From assembly GCF_030272705.1 (NCBI RefSeq), contig NZ_JARFYM010000010.1:62001-126000 (forward strand): a stretch of DNA of 64,000 nt, read 5' to 3'. The translations under genes and the position numbers were made by a program. Position 1 is the first letter of the stretch, and every line of letters starts with the position of its first letter. Under the pieces are notes generated by a model, which ran no database searches, was not told the DNA's origin, and saw nothing but the letters and a program-made list of their open reading frames with translations. Shown piece after piece: positions 34,105 through 42,514 of the stretch. Origin of the DNA: Rhizobium mayense (GTDB lineage Bacteria; Pseudomonadota; Alphaproteobacteria; Rhizobiales; Rhizobiaceae).

Positions 34105-34528
34105 TTTCCTTTTGAACGTATTGATTACGTTCAACTTCCTGATACCACTAGGTCTTTCGCTCACTCGCTGCTATATGCGGGTGGAACGTATATGTTTGTC
34201 TGAATGGCTCGACCGATGCGGCCGCAAAGGCTCGTATTGCGAAGGATGTCCTCGGTAAAGCCGTTGACGTATCCTCCGATTCATCAAGATCGGGGGCACG
34301 TCCGTCACAAACTTGACTGGAGTCGGCCTGGTTGCGGCGGAGCCTGCTCATGCAGAGATGCCAGGCTCACTATCGGCGTTTTTTGACCTAACTGCCCTAG
34401 ATAGCTTCGATTCCGTCAAAGCGGCAACCTCGCTGACCAATTGCAGAGCCTATGCCTGCCATGAATGGAACGTATGCGAAGCAACAAGGGTTATAACGAG
34501 CTGCTGAGCCTTTATGGCTCCCGGCGGC
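34105..34528. other. Non-coding or decayed stretch downstream of tRNA-Leu
   Basis: No intact gene is seen. A perfect 8-bp inverted repeat TTGAACGT/ACGTTCAA (34112-34119, 34127-34134) lies just after the tRNA without a T-tract. The words GGAACGTAT recur at 34183 and 34466. A reading frame near 34200-34315 (LNGSTDAAAKARIAKDV...) ends without a usable start and may be a gene relic. Base composition is poorer in GC than the flanks, like the next gene. Confidence 0.5.
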
Positions 34529-35539
34529 CTATTTGGACCCGATGTGGTAAAGCCCCTTCAACATAGATCCCCCGCCCTCCGTGGACATTGCAGCGATCCC
34601 TAGGAATATCTCGGCATCTTCACTCGCTCGGACACGAATACCAATGCTCGTTGCGTCGGTTAGAACTTTCGCCTCCTCGTCAGAGAGCTTGATCATGAAC
34701 ATAATGTAAATGCCGGTGGGTGACCTCAAGCATCTATCAGTTACGTCAATTCGAACATCCTCGCCGTTGGCTATGATCTCAACTAGGCCAAAGGTCATCA
34801 ACTCGCGCTCGTGCCCCATTGCCTCTACCAAAGCGGCAAAGGAAAAGCCGTCAGACTTTGCGTAAATCACCATGACTTTGCCATGCCCAAATAGCGAGTC
34901 CCGCTGACCTCGAACCCACATAGCGTCCTGATGCACCTCCACGCCCCACGCTGCAGGAGTTTCCCCGTCAGTCACCACTTTCAGGGCTCGCAACTGGTCT
35001 CCTGTAACGAGTTGCAGATCGTGTCCTGACGCCATGGCAGAGAGTTCAAGAAATGCCGCAGGTATATCCATGTCTTCAATGTATCGTGCGATGGCAGCAG
35101 ACAGCCTCTGGGACTTCTCTAGGTTATGGGGGGAGGGATTCTTGAATGAGAATTGATGGACGCCAAACTCGGATTCGGGATCGAAGTAACGGAGTCGACC
35201 CCCAAGAAAGATAAGGGTGGCGGCGCTCAAACACTTCCCAGGAGTGAATTTTCTGGGAATGAGATATTCGCCAACCTCCTGATGGTCCAAAGTATATGTG
35301 CCAACAGATGTGGAGAACGACGCGTCCCGTATTAACCGGCCAATCCCCATTGCAGCTTCAACGTCTCCTCCACTCGAATTAAGGTAAACGCTGATTCTGG
35401 GAGGTGGTGCAGAACGCTCTAGAAACTGGCGAAACTTGATGTCATCGCCTTCGATAATCTTCCCGAAGAGATTGATGCTAAAGTAACCACCTAATGCTCG
35501 CTCCAGATCCGTTTGAGGCTCGGAATATTCGAACTGCAT
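34529..35539 (-). CDS. ClpP/crotonase-fold protein of the COG3904-like type, unknown function
   Basis: A 336-residue protein. Residues about 20-175 match the ClpP-like serine-protease fold: VYLNSSGGDVEAAMGIGRLIR (oxyanion glycines), a Ser about 105 in GKCLSAATLIFLGG and a His about 128 in SEFGVHQF, then a helical YIEDMDIPAAFLELSAMA. The remaining residues 190-336 form a second domain I cannot name. Typical periplasmic relatives carry a signal peptide; none is visible here, so it should be cytoplasmic. GC content is lower than neighbours, suggesting transfer. Perfect inverted repeats lie just upstream. Protease activity is inferred, not shown. Confidence 0.75.
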   Translation of the reverse strand: MQFEYSEPQTDLERALGGYFSINLFGKIIEGDDIKFRQFLERSAPPPRISVYLNSSGGDVEAAMGIGRLIRDASFSTSVGTYTLDHQEVGEYLIPRKFTPGKCLSAATLIFLGGRLRYFDPESEFGVHQFSFKNPSPHNLEKSQRLSAAIARYIEDMDIPAAFLELSAMASGHDLQLVTGDQLRALKVVTDGETPAAWGVEVHQDAMWVRGQRDSLFGHGKVMVIYAKSDGFSFAALVEAMGHERELMTFGLVEIIANGEDVRIDVTDRCLRSPTGIYIMFMIKLSDEEAKVLTDATSIGIRVRASEDAEIFLGIAAMSTEGGGSMLKGLYHIGSK

Positions 35540-35576
35540 TAGTCTCTCCTAGCGATTCCAAAGGTGATGCTAACGA

Positions 35577-35617
35577 GATTCGACTAACGTGAGTAGTCGA
35601 ATCAAGCCCATGGGCTT
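35577..35617. repeat. Two adjacent perfect palindromes upstream of the ClpP-like gene
   Basis: GATTCGACTA (35577-35586), 7-nt spacer, TAGTCGAATC (35594-35603), immediately followed by the 14-bp palindrome AAGCCCATGGGCTT (35604-35617). They lie 38-78 bp upstream of the ClpP-like start and 54 bp beyond the stop of the zinc-ribbon gene. Candidate operator, or a recombination site; no T-tract. Confidence 0.7.
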
Positions 35618-35670
35618 AGATCTATCCTTGATAACGTACCGCAGTTTCATACGTGGCCGTGACCAGCCTC

Positions 35671-35955
35671 TCAGTCCCTCGGCATCATTCCAATCATCAG
35701 CATGTTCCCTTGCCTATTGCCGCACCCCTGGCAGACCAACTTGTTTGCCAGTGACCCTACCTTCCTGTCGCCGCCAAAACGTCTGGCCATCTCGTAGCGG
35801 TCGACATGCACGGTCCTGTGGCAAGTCGAGCAAACGGCATTCAGTTCGTACCATTGCGGCAGACTTCCAAGCGTACGCTGGTAATCATCATGCCCGATGG
35901 GCAGCAGCGATATGCCTTTGCGGTGTCTCATTTCGTGCGTCGTGCCGTGGCTCAT
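35671..35955 (-). CDS. Small zinc-ribbon-like protein
   Basis: A 94-residue protein with two CxxC pairs, CSTCHRTVHVDR and CQGCGNRQGN, spaced about 35 residues apart around RRFGGDRKVGSLANKLV, as in many short rhizobial proteins of unknown function. The pairs probably bind one zinc. CAGGAGAGTCA gives a clear ribosome site. No neighbours suggest a role. A plus-strand open frame over the same DNA is less plausible. Confidence 0.75.
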   Translation of the reverse strand: MSHGTTHEMRHRKGISLLPIGHDDYQRTLGSLPQWYELNAVCSTCHRTVHVDRYEMARRFGGDRKVGSLANKLVCQGCGNRQGNMLMIGMMPRD

Positions 35956-36007
35956 TGACTCTCCTGGCAGTTAGAACATAAAGGGAACAACAAGGAGTCA
36001 CAAGCTA

Positions 36008-36274
36008 ATGATTCGATTTGCACCGCAGGCAGCCCAAATCGCTACCCCGTTGAAGGCCATCAAGGAAAGTCCGGCGGTCGAACCCGCAAAGGTGACCGAC
36101 GAAGGCAAGGAGATCGCTGAAATTGGAATGCTGCTTGCCGAGCTTCCGGAGGTTTCCGCTCCCGCTCCGTCCAAGACCAACAGCTCCCATCAGAGCGCCA
36201 AGGCCCGTTCGCCCAGGAAGCCGAAGGCCAAGCCAGACGCTACGGCAGCCATGCAACTCGATTTGAACGCATAG
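36008..36274 (+). CDS. Hypothetical small Ala/Lys-rich protein
   Basis: An 88-residue frame (MIRFAPQAAQIATPLKAIKESP...) ending in a basic, proline-rich tail (SAKARSPRKPKAKPDATAAMQLDLNA). AAGGAG lies 11 bases before the ATG, a little far. It is not a recognised family and has low complexity, so it may be a real small protein or chance. The opposite strand also has short open frames but without ribosome sites. Confidence 0.45.
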   Translation: MIRFAPQAAQIATPLKAIKESPAVEPAKVTDEGKEIAEIGMLLAELPEVSAPAPSKTNSSHQSAKARSPRKPKAKPDATAAMQLDLNA

Positions 36275-36405
36275 GCTCTTCCTGCGTAAGAAAAACTCCG
36301 GAGATTTCCGCTCGGCAGTTTGTCAGATCAAATGGGATGATTTTTGAGAGGAAGCCACGCACTGCCTGCAATGCGGCAGGCAATGCATGGCTTTGGAAAT
36401 CACGC

Positions 36406-38325
36406 CTATAGAGAGGGGCTGAGCGGCACAATCACCGCAAACCGTTCCCAGTTCTTCCCGGCCTTCGGAGTCCAGGCGGCTTCGGCGATCGCCGGCAGTC
36501 TGGGGAAGACCAGGCGATTGAAATAGGCGCGGGAGAGGAAATTCTCTTGCCAGATGCAGGCCTGCACGCCCTTCATCCGGTCCTTCAATTCCTCGGGGAA
36601 CTCGCCTTCCGCCTCATAGGCGTAGGTAAGCGCCGGCGGCACGGTGCCGGCCCAGCTCGCGCCCGGCTCCTGCCAGGCTTCCGCCTGCACCATGTCGAGA
36701 TAATAGGCCTGGCCGGGGGTCATCACGACATCATAGCCTTCGCGCGCCAGCTCGATGCCGACCTCGGGCTTTTCCCAGGCCATCAGCAGCGTGTCTTCAG
36801 TGGCGACGCCGCCGCCATGAGCGACTTCGTTCCAGCCGGCGAGCTTACGGCCGCGCGCCGTCAACAGCGCCTTCACCCGCTTCAGGAAATAGGATTGCAG
36901 CGCGAAAGTGCCGGATATGCCCTCCCGCTCCATCAGCCTGCGCGCGAGCGGCGAGGCAAGCCAGGAACCGTTGGCGACCTCGTCGCCGCCGATATGGATA
37001 TATTGCGAGGGGAACAGCTCGACCATTTCGTCGAACACTTTCCCGAGGAAGTCATAGGTCGGCTCCACGGCCGGGTTGAGGGCATTGTTCGGATAGCCCT
37101 GGACCGAATGATAGCTCTCCGGCGCCTCCTGCCCGTCGGCCAGATCCGGCAGGGCGATGAGGGCGGCCGTGCTGTGGCCGGGAATATCGATTTCCGGCAC
37201 GACCTCGACGCCAAGCGCCAGGGCATGGGCGACGATCTCCCGGACATCCTCATGCGAATAGAAGCCATCCACCGGCTCGGCGCCGTTTCCGAGTTGCGGC
37301 AGCAGGGGTTCGTCGGGGCCGCGCAGCACGCCGGTCGAGGTTAGCTGCGGATAGGCCTTGATCTCCAGCCGCCAGGCCTCGTCGTCGGTCAAATGCCAAT
37401 GGAAGATGTTGAGCTTCAGCCAGGCGAGGATATCGATCAGCCGCTTCACATTCTCCTTGGGATGGAATTGCCGGGAGACGTCGAGGTGGCAGCCGCGCCA
37501 CCCGTAACGCGGTTGGTCGGAAATTGTGCCGGCGATTGGAAACCGGAATTTGCCGGGTTCGCGCCGCGCGCCATCCAGAAGCTGCGCCAGCGTCGTCAAA
37601 CCATAAAGGCGACCGGCGTCAGTGGAATAGGCAAGCGTGATCTCGTCGGCCGAGAAGGTCAGCTCATAGGCCTCCTTGGGGAGAGCCGGCCGCTCGACGA
37701 AGCGCAGGCGCCTGCCCTGCGGCGCGGCGATGAGGCTGAACGGCGCGTGATTGGCAGGAAACAGGCGCTGGAAGAGCGCCTGCGCCGTCGCAACCGCCTT
37801 CAGGCTGGCAGTATCGGTTCCCTTGGCGGGATAGAGCACGACCGGAAAGCCTTCGCCCGGCCAGGCATCGATCGTCGCCGGCCAGGGCTGAATGGCGAAG
37901 GGGAGATCGAGCCTGCCTTCCGGCAACAATACCGGCGGCGGCTCGCTGACACGGCCTTCGAGCAGGAGATCGGAGACCGAAAGGTTGATGTGGCGGCCGT
38001 CTGCGAGCGTCAGATAGGCGGACTTGGCGCCATCGGTGCAATGTTTCGCCACCCGGTTCAGACCGCTGACGCTGAAGGTCCAGCTTTCGCCTGACGAAAT
38101 GGTGAGGCCGGCAGGCGGGGCGAATTCATGAAAATTGGCGTTGCGTCGCAGGAAGACTGCATTATCGCAAGCCTTGGGATCGATGACGCGCGTCAAGGAG
38201 GTATAGACGAGGCTGAAACCGGTGAGCGGCGCATCCGACAGATTGATCAGCGTAAAGGTCAGGCGGCCATTCGGTCCGCCATCGGGAGACCAGGTGTTTT
38301 CGAGATGATAGGAAGCCGGCTGCAT
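36406..38325 (-). CDS. Glycoside hydrolase family 20 beta-N-acetylhexosaminidase
   Basis: A 639-residue exo-hexosaminidase. An N-terminal beta region (residues about 1-125) is followed by a GH20b domain, then the TIM barrel from about 270: RYGWRGCHLDVSRQFHP, NIFHWHLTDDEAWRLEI, VVPEIDIPGHSTAAL and the catalytic Asp-Glu pair in YIHIGGDEV (about 446-447). No signal peptide is visible, so it probably acts in the cytoplasm on imported oligosaccharides. It is the last gene of the RidA-RpiR-SDR-GH20 operon and may release N-acetylhexosamine from the substrate brought in by the ABC importer. Confidence 0.92.
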   Translation of the reverse strand: MQPASYHLENTWSPDGGPNGRLTFTLINLSDAPLTGFSLVYTSLTRVIDPKACDNAVFLRRNANFHEFAPPAGLTISSGESWTFSVSGLNRVAKHCTDGAKSAYLTLADGRHINLSVSDLLLEGRVSEPPPVLLPEGRLDLPFAIQPWPATIDAWPGEGFPVVLYPAKGTDTASLKAVATAQALFQRLFPANHAPFSLIAAPQGRRLRFVERPALPKEAYELTFSADEITLAYSTDAGRLYGLTTLAQLLDGARREPGKFRFPIAGTISDQPRYGWRGCHLDVSRQFHPKENVKRLIDILAWLKLNIFHWHLTDDEAWRLEIKAYPQLTSTGVLRGPDEPLLPQLGNGAEPVDGFYSHEDVREIVAHALALGVEVVPEIDIPGHSTAALIALPDLADGQEAPESYHSVQGYPNNALNPAVEPTYDFLGKVFDEMVELFPSQYIHIGGDEVANGSWLASPLARRLMEREGISGTFALQSYFLKRVKALLTARGRKLAGWNEVAHGGGVATEDTLLMAWEKPEVGIELAREGYDVVMTPGQAYYLDMVQAEAWQEPGASWAGTVPPALTYAYEAEGEFPEELKDRMKGVQACIWQENFLSRAYFNRLVFPRLPAIAEAAWTPKAGKNWERFAVIVPLSPSL

Positions 38326-38351
38326 ATCTATTCCCCTTTAACAACAAGCGT

Positions 38352-39128
38352 TCAATAATGATCGGACTGTGAAAATGTGTGGGCGAGCTCCGCCTGCCCC
38401 GCCGTCAGGCCGCAATCGACCGGCAGGCAGACGCCGGTGATGGCAGCGGCGAGCGGGCCGGCGAGAAAGGCCACCGCATTGGCGACGTCTGCGGGATCGA
38501 CGACGCGCTGCAGCGGATACCAGCGGCGAGCCTCTTCGAAGACATTCGGGTTGGCGTTGGCGCGAGCCTCCCAGGCCTGGGTGCGCACCGTGCCCGGCGC
38601 GACTGCATTGGCGCGGATGCCGAACTTGCCATATTCGACCGCGACCAGCCGAGTGAAATGCAAGAGCCCGGCCTTGGCGGCGCTATAGGCGGGGTGGCCG
38701 AAAACCGCCATGCCGTTGACCGAGGCAATGTTGACCAGCGATCCCTTCGACGCCTTCAGCATGTCCTCGACAGCGCGGAAACAGAGGAAGGCGGCTTCGA
38801 GATTGAGGGCATTGTCGGCGCGCCAGATATCCGGCGTCGTGTCGTGCAGGCTGACGGCGCGGGCCGCACCCGCATTGTTGACCAGGGTCCTGACCACGCC
38901 CAGCCCCGCGGCAACCTTCGCCATCTCGGCAGTGTCGATTTCACTGGTGACATCGGTTTTCAGGGCGGCGAAGCGTTCTGCCGGGCCTAGCTCCTCCGCA
39001 GCCTTTCGAGCGGCGGAGGCATCGATATCGACGAGCAGGACCACATCGTGATCATCGGCGAGACGGCGGGCAATGGAGCGGCCGATATCGCCGGCGGCTC
39101 CGGTGATGATGGCGACGGATCTGTTCAT
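38352..39128 (-). CDS. Short-chain dehydrogenase/reductase
   Basis: A 258-residue NAD(P)-dependent oxidoreductase. The cofactor motif is TGAAGDIG (residues about 9-16) with an acidic LLVDID after strand 2, favouring NAD. NNAG is at about 88, the catalytic Ser is in NIASVNG, and YSAAKAG carries the Tyr and Lys. Complete classical SDR. It lies 21 bp after the RpiR gene and 26 bp before GH20 in one operon; substrate probably a sugar or sugar-derived alcohol. Confidence 0.9.
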   Translation of the reverse strand: MNRSVAIITGAAGDIGRSIARRLADDHDVVLLVDIDASAARKAAEELGPAERFAALKTDVTSEIDTAEMAKVAAGLGVVRTLVNNAGAARAVSLHDTTPDIWRADNALNLEAAFLCFRAVEDMLKASKGSLVNIASVNGMAVFGHPAYSAAKAGLLHFTRLVAVEYGKFGIRANAVAPGTVRTQAWEARANANPNVFEEARRWYPLQRVVDPADVANAVAFLAGPLAAAITGVCLPVDCGLTAGQAELAHTFSQSDHY

Positions 39129-39149
39129 GCTTCTGCCCCATGATGCGTT

Positions 39150-40013
39150 CTAATCCCCGAGAAGCTGGCGGTCGTCGCCGTCGCGATGGGTCACGAGCTG
39201 CTGCTTGATGCGACGCAGCGTCACCGTCGCTTGCGGCTGGATGCGGTAAGCGACAAGGCTTGCAAGAATATCCACCACCGCGAGATAGGCGATGCGCGTC
39301 GAGGTCGGGCGATAGATATTGTTGCCCTCGGGCAAGTCGATCGGCACCGTGATGTCGGCGGCAAGCGCCACCGGGCTGTGGCTCTGCGTCAGCGCGATCG
39401 TCGGCACCTTGGCTTCGCGGGCAAGCATGAAGGCCCGCACCAGCTCGGCATTGCGGCCCGACAGCGACGAACCGATCAGTACATCCGTCGGCTTCGCGGC
39501 CGCGGCCATCATCAACTGCATGCTGTGGTCGGAACTGGCGGTAACGCGCAGGCCAAGGCGGAAAAGCCGGTTCTGCAGTTCGCTCGCGATCATGGAAGAA
39601 TTGCCGCCGGAGCCGAAGGCATAGATCATCTCGGCGCCGGCAAGCCTGTTCGACGCCTGTTCGATGGCCGGGATGTCCAGCCCGCGATGCAGCAGGAACA
39701 GAGCATTCTGCGCCTTGGTGATGATGTCCTGGGCGACATCCGCCGGCGCGATGCTCTTCGGCTCGGGCTTGAAGTAGCGCATGCCGACATAGGCGGTGCG
39801 GGCAAGCTGTACCTTGAAATCGGAAAAGCTCTCGCAGCCGAGGCGGCGGCAGAAGCGGGTCACGGTCGGCGGCGAAACATCCGCCTTGCCTGCGAGCTCG
39901 ACAATGGAGGCGTTGACCGCGAATTCGAAGTCGTTGAGGACGATGTCGGCAATGCGGTTTTCCGACTGCGACAACCGCCCCCTTTCCTCCTGCATGGTCG
40001 TGAAAATATCCAC
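39150..40013 (-). CDS. MurR/RpiR-family transcriptional regulator
   Basis: A 287-residue regulator. The N-terminal RpiR helix-turn-helix (residues about 1-77, LSQSENRIADIVLNDFEFAVNASIVELAGKADVSPPTVTRFCRRLG) is followed by a SIS sugar-phosphate-binding domain (about 105-245, IYAFGSGGNSSMIASELQNRLFRLG). Such proteins sense phosphosugars. Start is GTG (40013) after GGGGAAGCTC. It sits inside its own operon, and a 15-bp motif at the divergent promoter and upstream of the importer operon is a plausible operator set. Confidence 0.92.
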   Translation of the reverse strand: MDIFTTMQEERGRLSQSENRIADIVLNDFEFAVNASIVELAGKADVSPPTVTRFCRRLGCESFSDFKVQLARTAYVGMRYFKPEPKSIAPADVAQDIITKAQNALFLLHRGLDIPAIEQASNRLAGAEMIYAFGSGGNSSMIASELQNRLFRLGLRVTASSDHSMQLMMAAAAKPTDVLIGSSLSGRNAELVRAFMLAREAKVPTIALTQSHSPVALAADITVPIDLPEGNNIYRPTSTRIAYLAVVDILASLVAYRIQPQATVTLRRIKQQLVTHRDGDDRQLLGD

Positions 40014-40026
40014 GAGCTTCCCCGTC

Positions 40027-40416
40027 CTACGCTTCCGGCGTCTTATACGCGATGCAATCGATCTCCACCTTGCAATCCACCATCATCGACGACTGCACGC
40101 AGGCGCGCGCCGGCGGATGGGCGCCGAAGTAGTCCTGGTAGATCTTGTTGAAGCTCCAGAAATCGCGGGGATCGTCGAGCCAGACGCCAACGCGGACGAC
40201 ATGCTCGACGTCGTAACCGGCCTCATGGAGAATGGCGATGAGATTGCCGATCGCCTTATGGGTCTGAGCGACGATGCCACCATCGATGATCTCGCCATCT
40301 TCCATGGCGACCTGGCCGGAAACATGGAGCCAGCCATTGGCTTCGACAGCGCGCGCAAAGGGCAGCGGCTTGCCACCCGCACCCGTTTGGCCAGTGCCAT
40401 AACGCTTGATGGACAT
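40027..40416 (-). CDS. RidA-family protein (reactive imine/enamine deaminase-like)
   Basis: A 129-residue YjgF/YER057c/UK114 protein. It has the family core: GWLHVSGQVAMEDGEIIDGGIVAQTHKAIGNLIAILHEAGYDVEHVVRVGVWLDDPRDFWSFNKIYQDYFG and the terminal RACVQSSMMVDCKVEIDCIAY, with the anion-binding Arg. RidA proteins hydrolyse 2-iminoacids produced by PLP enzymes, which fits the PLP-type D-threonine-aldolase-like gene across the divergent promoter. AGGATTCGAAA precedes the ATG at 40416. First gene of the operon. Confidence 0.92.
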   Translation of the reverse strand: MSIKRYGTGQTGAGGKPLPFARAVEANGWLHVSGQVAMEDGEIIDGGIVAQTHKAIGNLIAILHEAGYDVEHVVRVGVWLDDPRDFWSFNKIYQDYFGAHPPARACVQSSMMVDCKVEIDCIAYKTPEA

Positions 40417-40426
40417 TTTCGAATCC

Positions 40427-40441
40427 TGCAAATTATTTTCT
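40427..40441. promoter_or_regulatory. Candidate regulator site at the ridA/NTF2 divergent promoter
   Basis: TGCAAATTATTTTCT agrees at 12 of 15 positions with TGAAATTTATTTTCA at 49232-49246 and shares its AT-rich TTATTTTC half. It lies 10 bp upstream of ridA. The divergent 40417-40528 gap also has a plus-strand TTGACA at 40449. Confidence 0.5.
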
Positions 40442-40528
40442 TGATACGTTGACAAATGACCATAGAAAGCAGAATTTGGCCAGTGAAAATCGCAGTTTAT
40501 GAAAAGAATTTCAATACTGGCTGACACA

Positions 40529-41011
40529 ATGCGCGATCCCTTTAAAAATCCCTTCCCTGCCGACGATGCCGCCCGGCGTGCGATCTGGGAGATGCTTGTG
40601 CCGCGCGACATCGACGCCTTTCTCGCCGCCGACTGGTCGCTGGTATCGGACGATTTCGTGGAAGACGGCTTTATCGGTATCGATGGCCGCCGTGAGGTCA
40701 GTCCCGACAAATGGCGCCTCGCTTTCCCGACGCTTGGCGCCTATCGCGACGAATGGTTGCGGCAAGCACGCGACTTCGCCGGCCAATCCTTTGCGGAAGA
40801 CCCGCGCACCGCCATCTTCACCACGACGACACTGGAAGACATCGAGATCGAAGGCGAGATGGCGCTGGTGCGCAAGAAATTCGATGGCAGCCTGAAGAAG
40901 ACGGACGGCGTCGATGTACTGAAATGGCAGACGCTTTATTATTGCCGCCTGCATGAAGGCCGCTGGAAGATTTCCGGCTTTACCGGTTACCTGCCGAACC
41001 CCATGGAATAG
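40529..41011 (+). CDS. NTF2-like protein, unknown function
   Basis: A 160-residue protein (MRDPFKNPFPADDAARRAIWEMLVPRDIDAFLAADWSLVSDDFVEDGFIGID...) whose C-terminal LYYCRLHEGRWKISGFTGYLP is typical of SnoaL/NTF2-like folds. No catalytic residue assignable. First gene of the operon with the M81 and D-threonine-aldolase-like genes, 11 bp apart. The start could also be the ATG at 40499, ten codons upstream; neither has a strong ribosome site, and I prefer the one at the beginning of the conserved-looking part. Confidence 0.8.
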   Translation: MRDPFKNPFPADDAARRAIWEMLVPRDIDAFLAADWSLVSDDFVEDGFIGIDGRREVSPDKWRLAFPTLGAYRDEWLRQARDFAGQSFAEDPRTAIFTTTTLEDIEIEGEMALVRKKFDGSLKKTDGVDVLKWQTLYYCRLHEGRWKISGFTGYLPNPME

Positions 41012-41022
41012 AGGCGACGGCG

Positions 41023-42513
41023 TTGCGCATTTTCACCGCGGTGCTCGCGACAGAGACGAACACTTTTTCTCCGATCTGCGTCGATCGGCGCGCCTTCGAG
41101 GCTTCCCTCTATGCGCCGCCGGGCACGCATCCGGAGACGCCGACGCTCTGTTCGGCGCCGATTACCGTGGGCCGGCGGGTGACCGCGGAAAAAGGCTGGG
41201 AACTGATCGAGGGGACGGCCGCCTGGGCCGACCCGGCCGGCTTGGTGAACCGCGGGGCCTATGAGGATCTGCGTGACGAAATCCTCGACCAGCTTCGCGC
41301 CGCCATGCCGGTCGACGCGGTCGTACTCGGGCTGCACGGCGCGATGGTTGCCGACGGCTATGAGGACACCGAGGGCGATTTTCTCACCCGAGTCCGCCAA
41401 ATCGTCGGGCCGAACATCCTTGTCTGCGCTGAACTCGATCCGCATAGCCATCTGACAAAAAAGCGTGTCGGAGCAGCGAATTTCTTCGTTTATTTCAAGG
41501 AATTCCCGCATACGGACTTCGTCGATCGCGCCGAAGACCTCTGGCGCATCGCCGTCGATACGCTGGAGGGCCACGCAAAGCCGGTCATGTCCGTCTTCGA
41601 TTGCCGGATGATCGACGTCTTTCCAACCTCGCGCGAGCCGATGCGCTCCTTCGTCGACAAGATCATGACGATCGAGAAAGATGATGCGGATATCCTGTCC
41701 ATATCCGTGATCCATGGTTTCATGGCCGGTGACGTGCCGGAAATGGGCACGAAGCTGCTGGTCGTCACCGATAATAAGCCGGATAAGGGTTCCGCCCTCG
41801 CCCGTGAACTCGGTTCGGAGCTCTTTTCCAAGCGCGGCACCTTCATCATGCCGCAGATCGACGAAAAGCAGGCGGTGGCCGAGGCCATTGCCGCCTGGTC
41901 GGGGGCAGCCCGTTCGGCTCCCGTCGTCATTGCCGATGTATGGGACAATCCCGGCGGCGGCACGGCGGGCGATGCGACCGTTATCCTCGAAGAGCTGCTC
42001 GCCCGAGGCGCACGCGACACGGCGATCGGCACGATATGGGACCCGATGGCAGTGCAGATCTGCATGGCGGCCGGGGAAGGCGCGGAAATTCCGCTGCGAT
42101 TCGGGGCGAAATCGGCGCCGGGCACCGGCAATCCTGTCGATGGGATCGTCAAGGTCGTGCGCCTCGTCGCCAATGCCGAGATGCGCTTCGGCGAAAGTTT
42201 CGCGCCATTCGGCGATGCCGCGCATATCGAACTCAACGGCGTCGACATCATTCTCAACTCAACGCGCGCCCAAAGCTTCGATCCGAGCCTTTTCTCCGTG
42301 ATGGGCATCGATCCTACGCGGAAGAAGATCCTCGTGATCAAGTCGACCAATCACTTCTACGCTTCCTTCTCCAAGATCGCGTCGGAAATCCTTTACTGTT
42401 CGGCCGGAACGCCCTATCCGAACAATCCGGCGCGCACGCCCTATCGCCGCGCGCCGAAGGACATCTGGCCGTTGGTTGCCGACCCGCACACGGCAAAAGA
42501 GGGAGTTGCCTGA
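41023..42513 (+). CDS. M81-family metallopeptidase (MlrC-like)
   Basis: A 496-residue protein related to microcystinase C. The N-terminal DUF1485/MlrC N domain carries metal-binding signatures ATETNTFSP, LHGAMVADGYEDTEGDFLTRVR and ELDPHSHLT, and the C-terminal domain has DVWDNPGGGTAGDATVILEEL. Substrates of most family members are unknown; MlrC cleaves linear microcystin. Start is TTG (41023), eight bases after GAGG. One base separates its stop from the PLP-enzyme gene, so the two are tightly coupled and likely act in the same pathway. Confidence 0.9.
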   Translation: MRIFTAVLATETNTFSPICVDRRAFEASLYAPPGTHPETPTLCSAPITVGRRVTAEKGWELIEGTAAWADPAGLVNRGAYEDLRDEILDQLRAAMPVDAVVLGLHGAMVADGYEDTEGDFLTRVRQIVGPNILVCAELDPHSHLTKKRVGAANFFVYFKEFPHTDFVDRAEDLWRIAVDTLEGHAKPVMSVFDCRMIDVFPTSREPMRSFVDKIMTIEKDDADILSISVIHGFMAGDVPEMGTKLLVVTDNKPDKGSALARELGSELFSKRGTFIMPQIDEKQAVAEAIAAWSGAARSAPVVIADVWDNPGGGTAGDATVILEELLARGARDTAIGTIWDPMAVQICMAAGEGAEIPLRFGAKSAPGTGNPVDGIVKVVRLVANAEMRFGESFAPFGDAAHIELNGVDIILNSTRAQSFDPSLFSVMGIDPTRKKILVIKSTNHFYASFSKIASEILYCSAGTPYPNNPARTPYRRAPKDIWPLVADPHTAKEGVA

Positions 42514-42514
42514 T

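Noticed and set aside
36364..36380. GCCTGC/GCAGGC inverted repeat between the small Ala/Lys-rich gene and the GH20 gene
   Set aside because: Short stem without a T-tract; not convincing as a terminator.
34105..36405. Prophage or integrative element
   Set aside because: No integrase, no phage structural gene and no duplicate of the tRNA 3' end was found; only a remnant is arguable.
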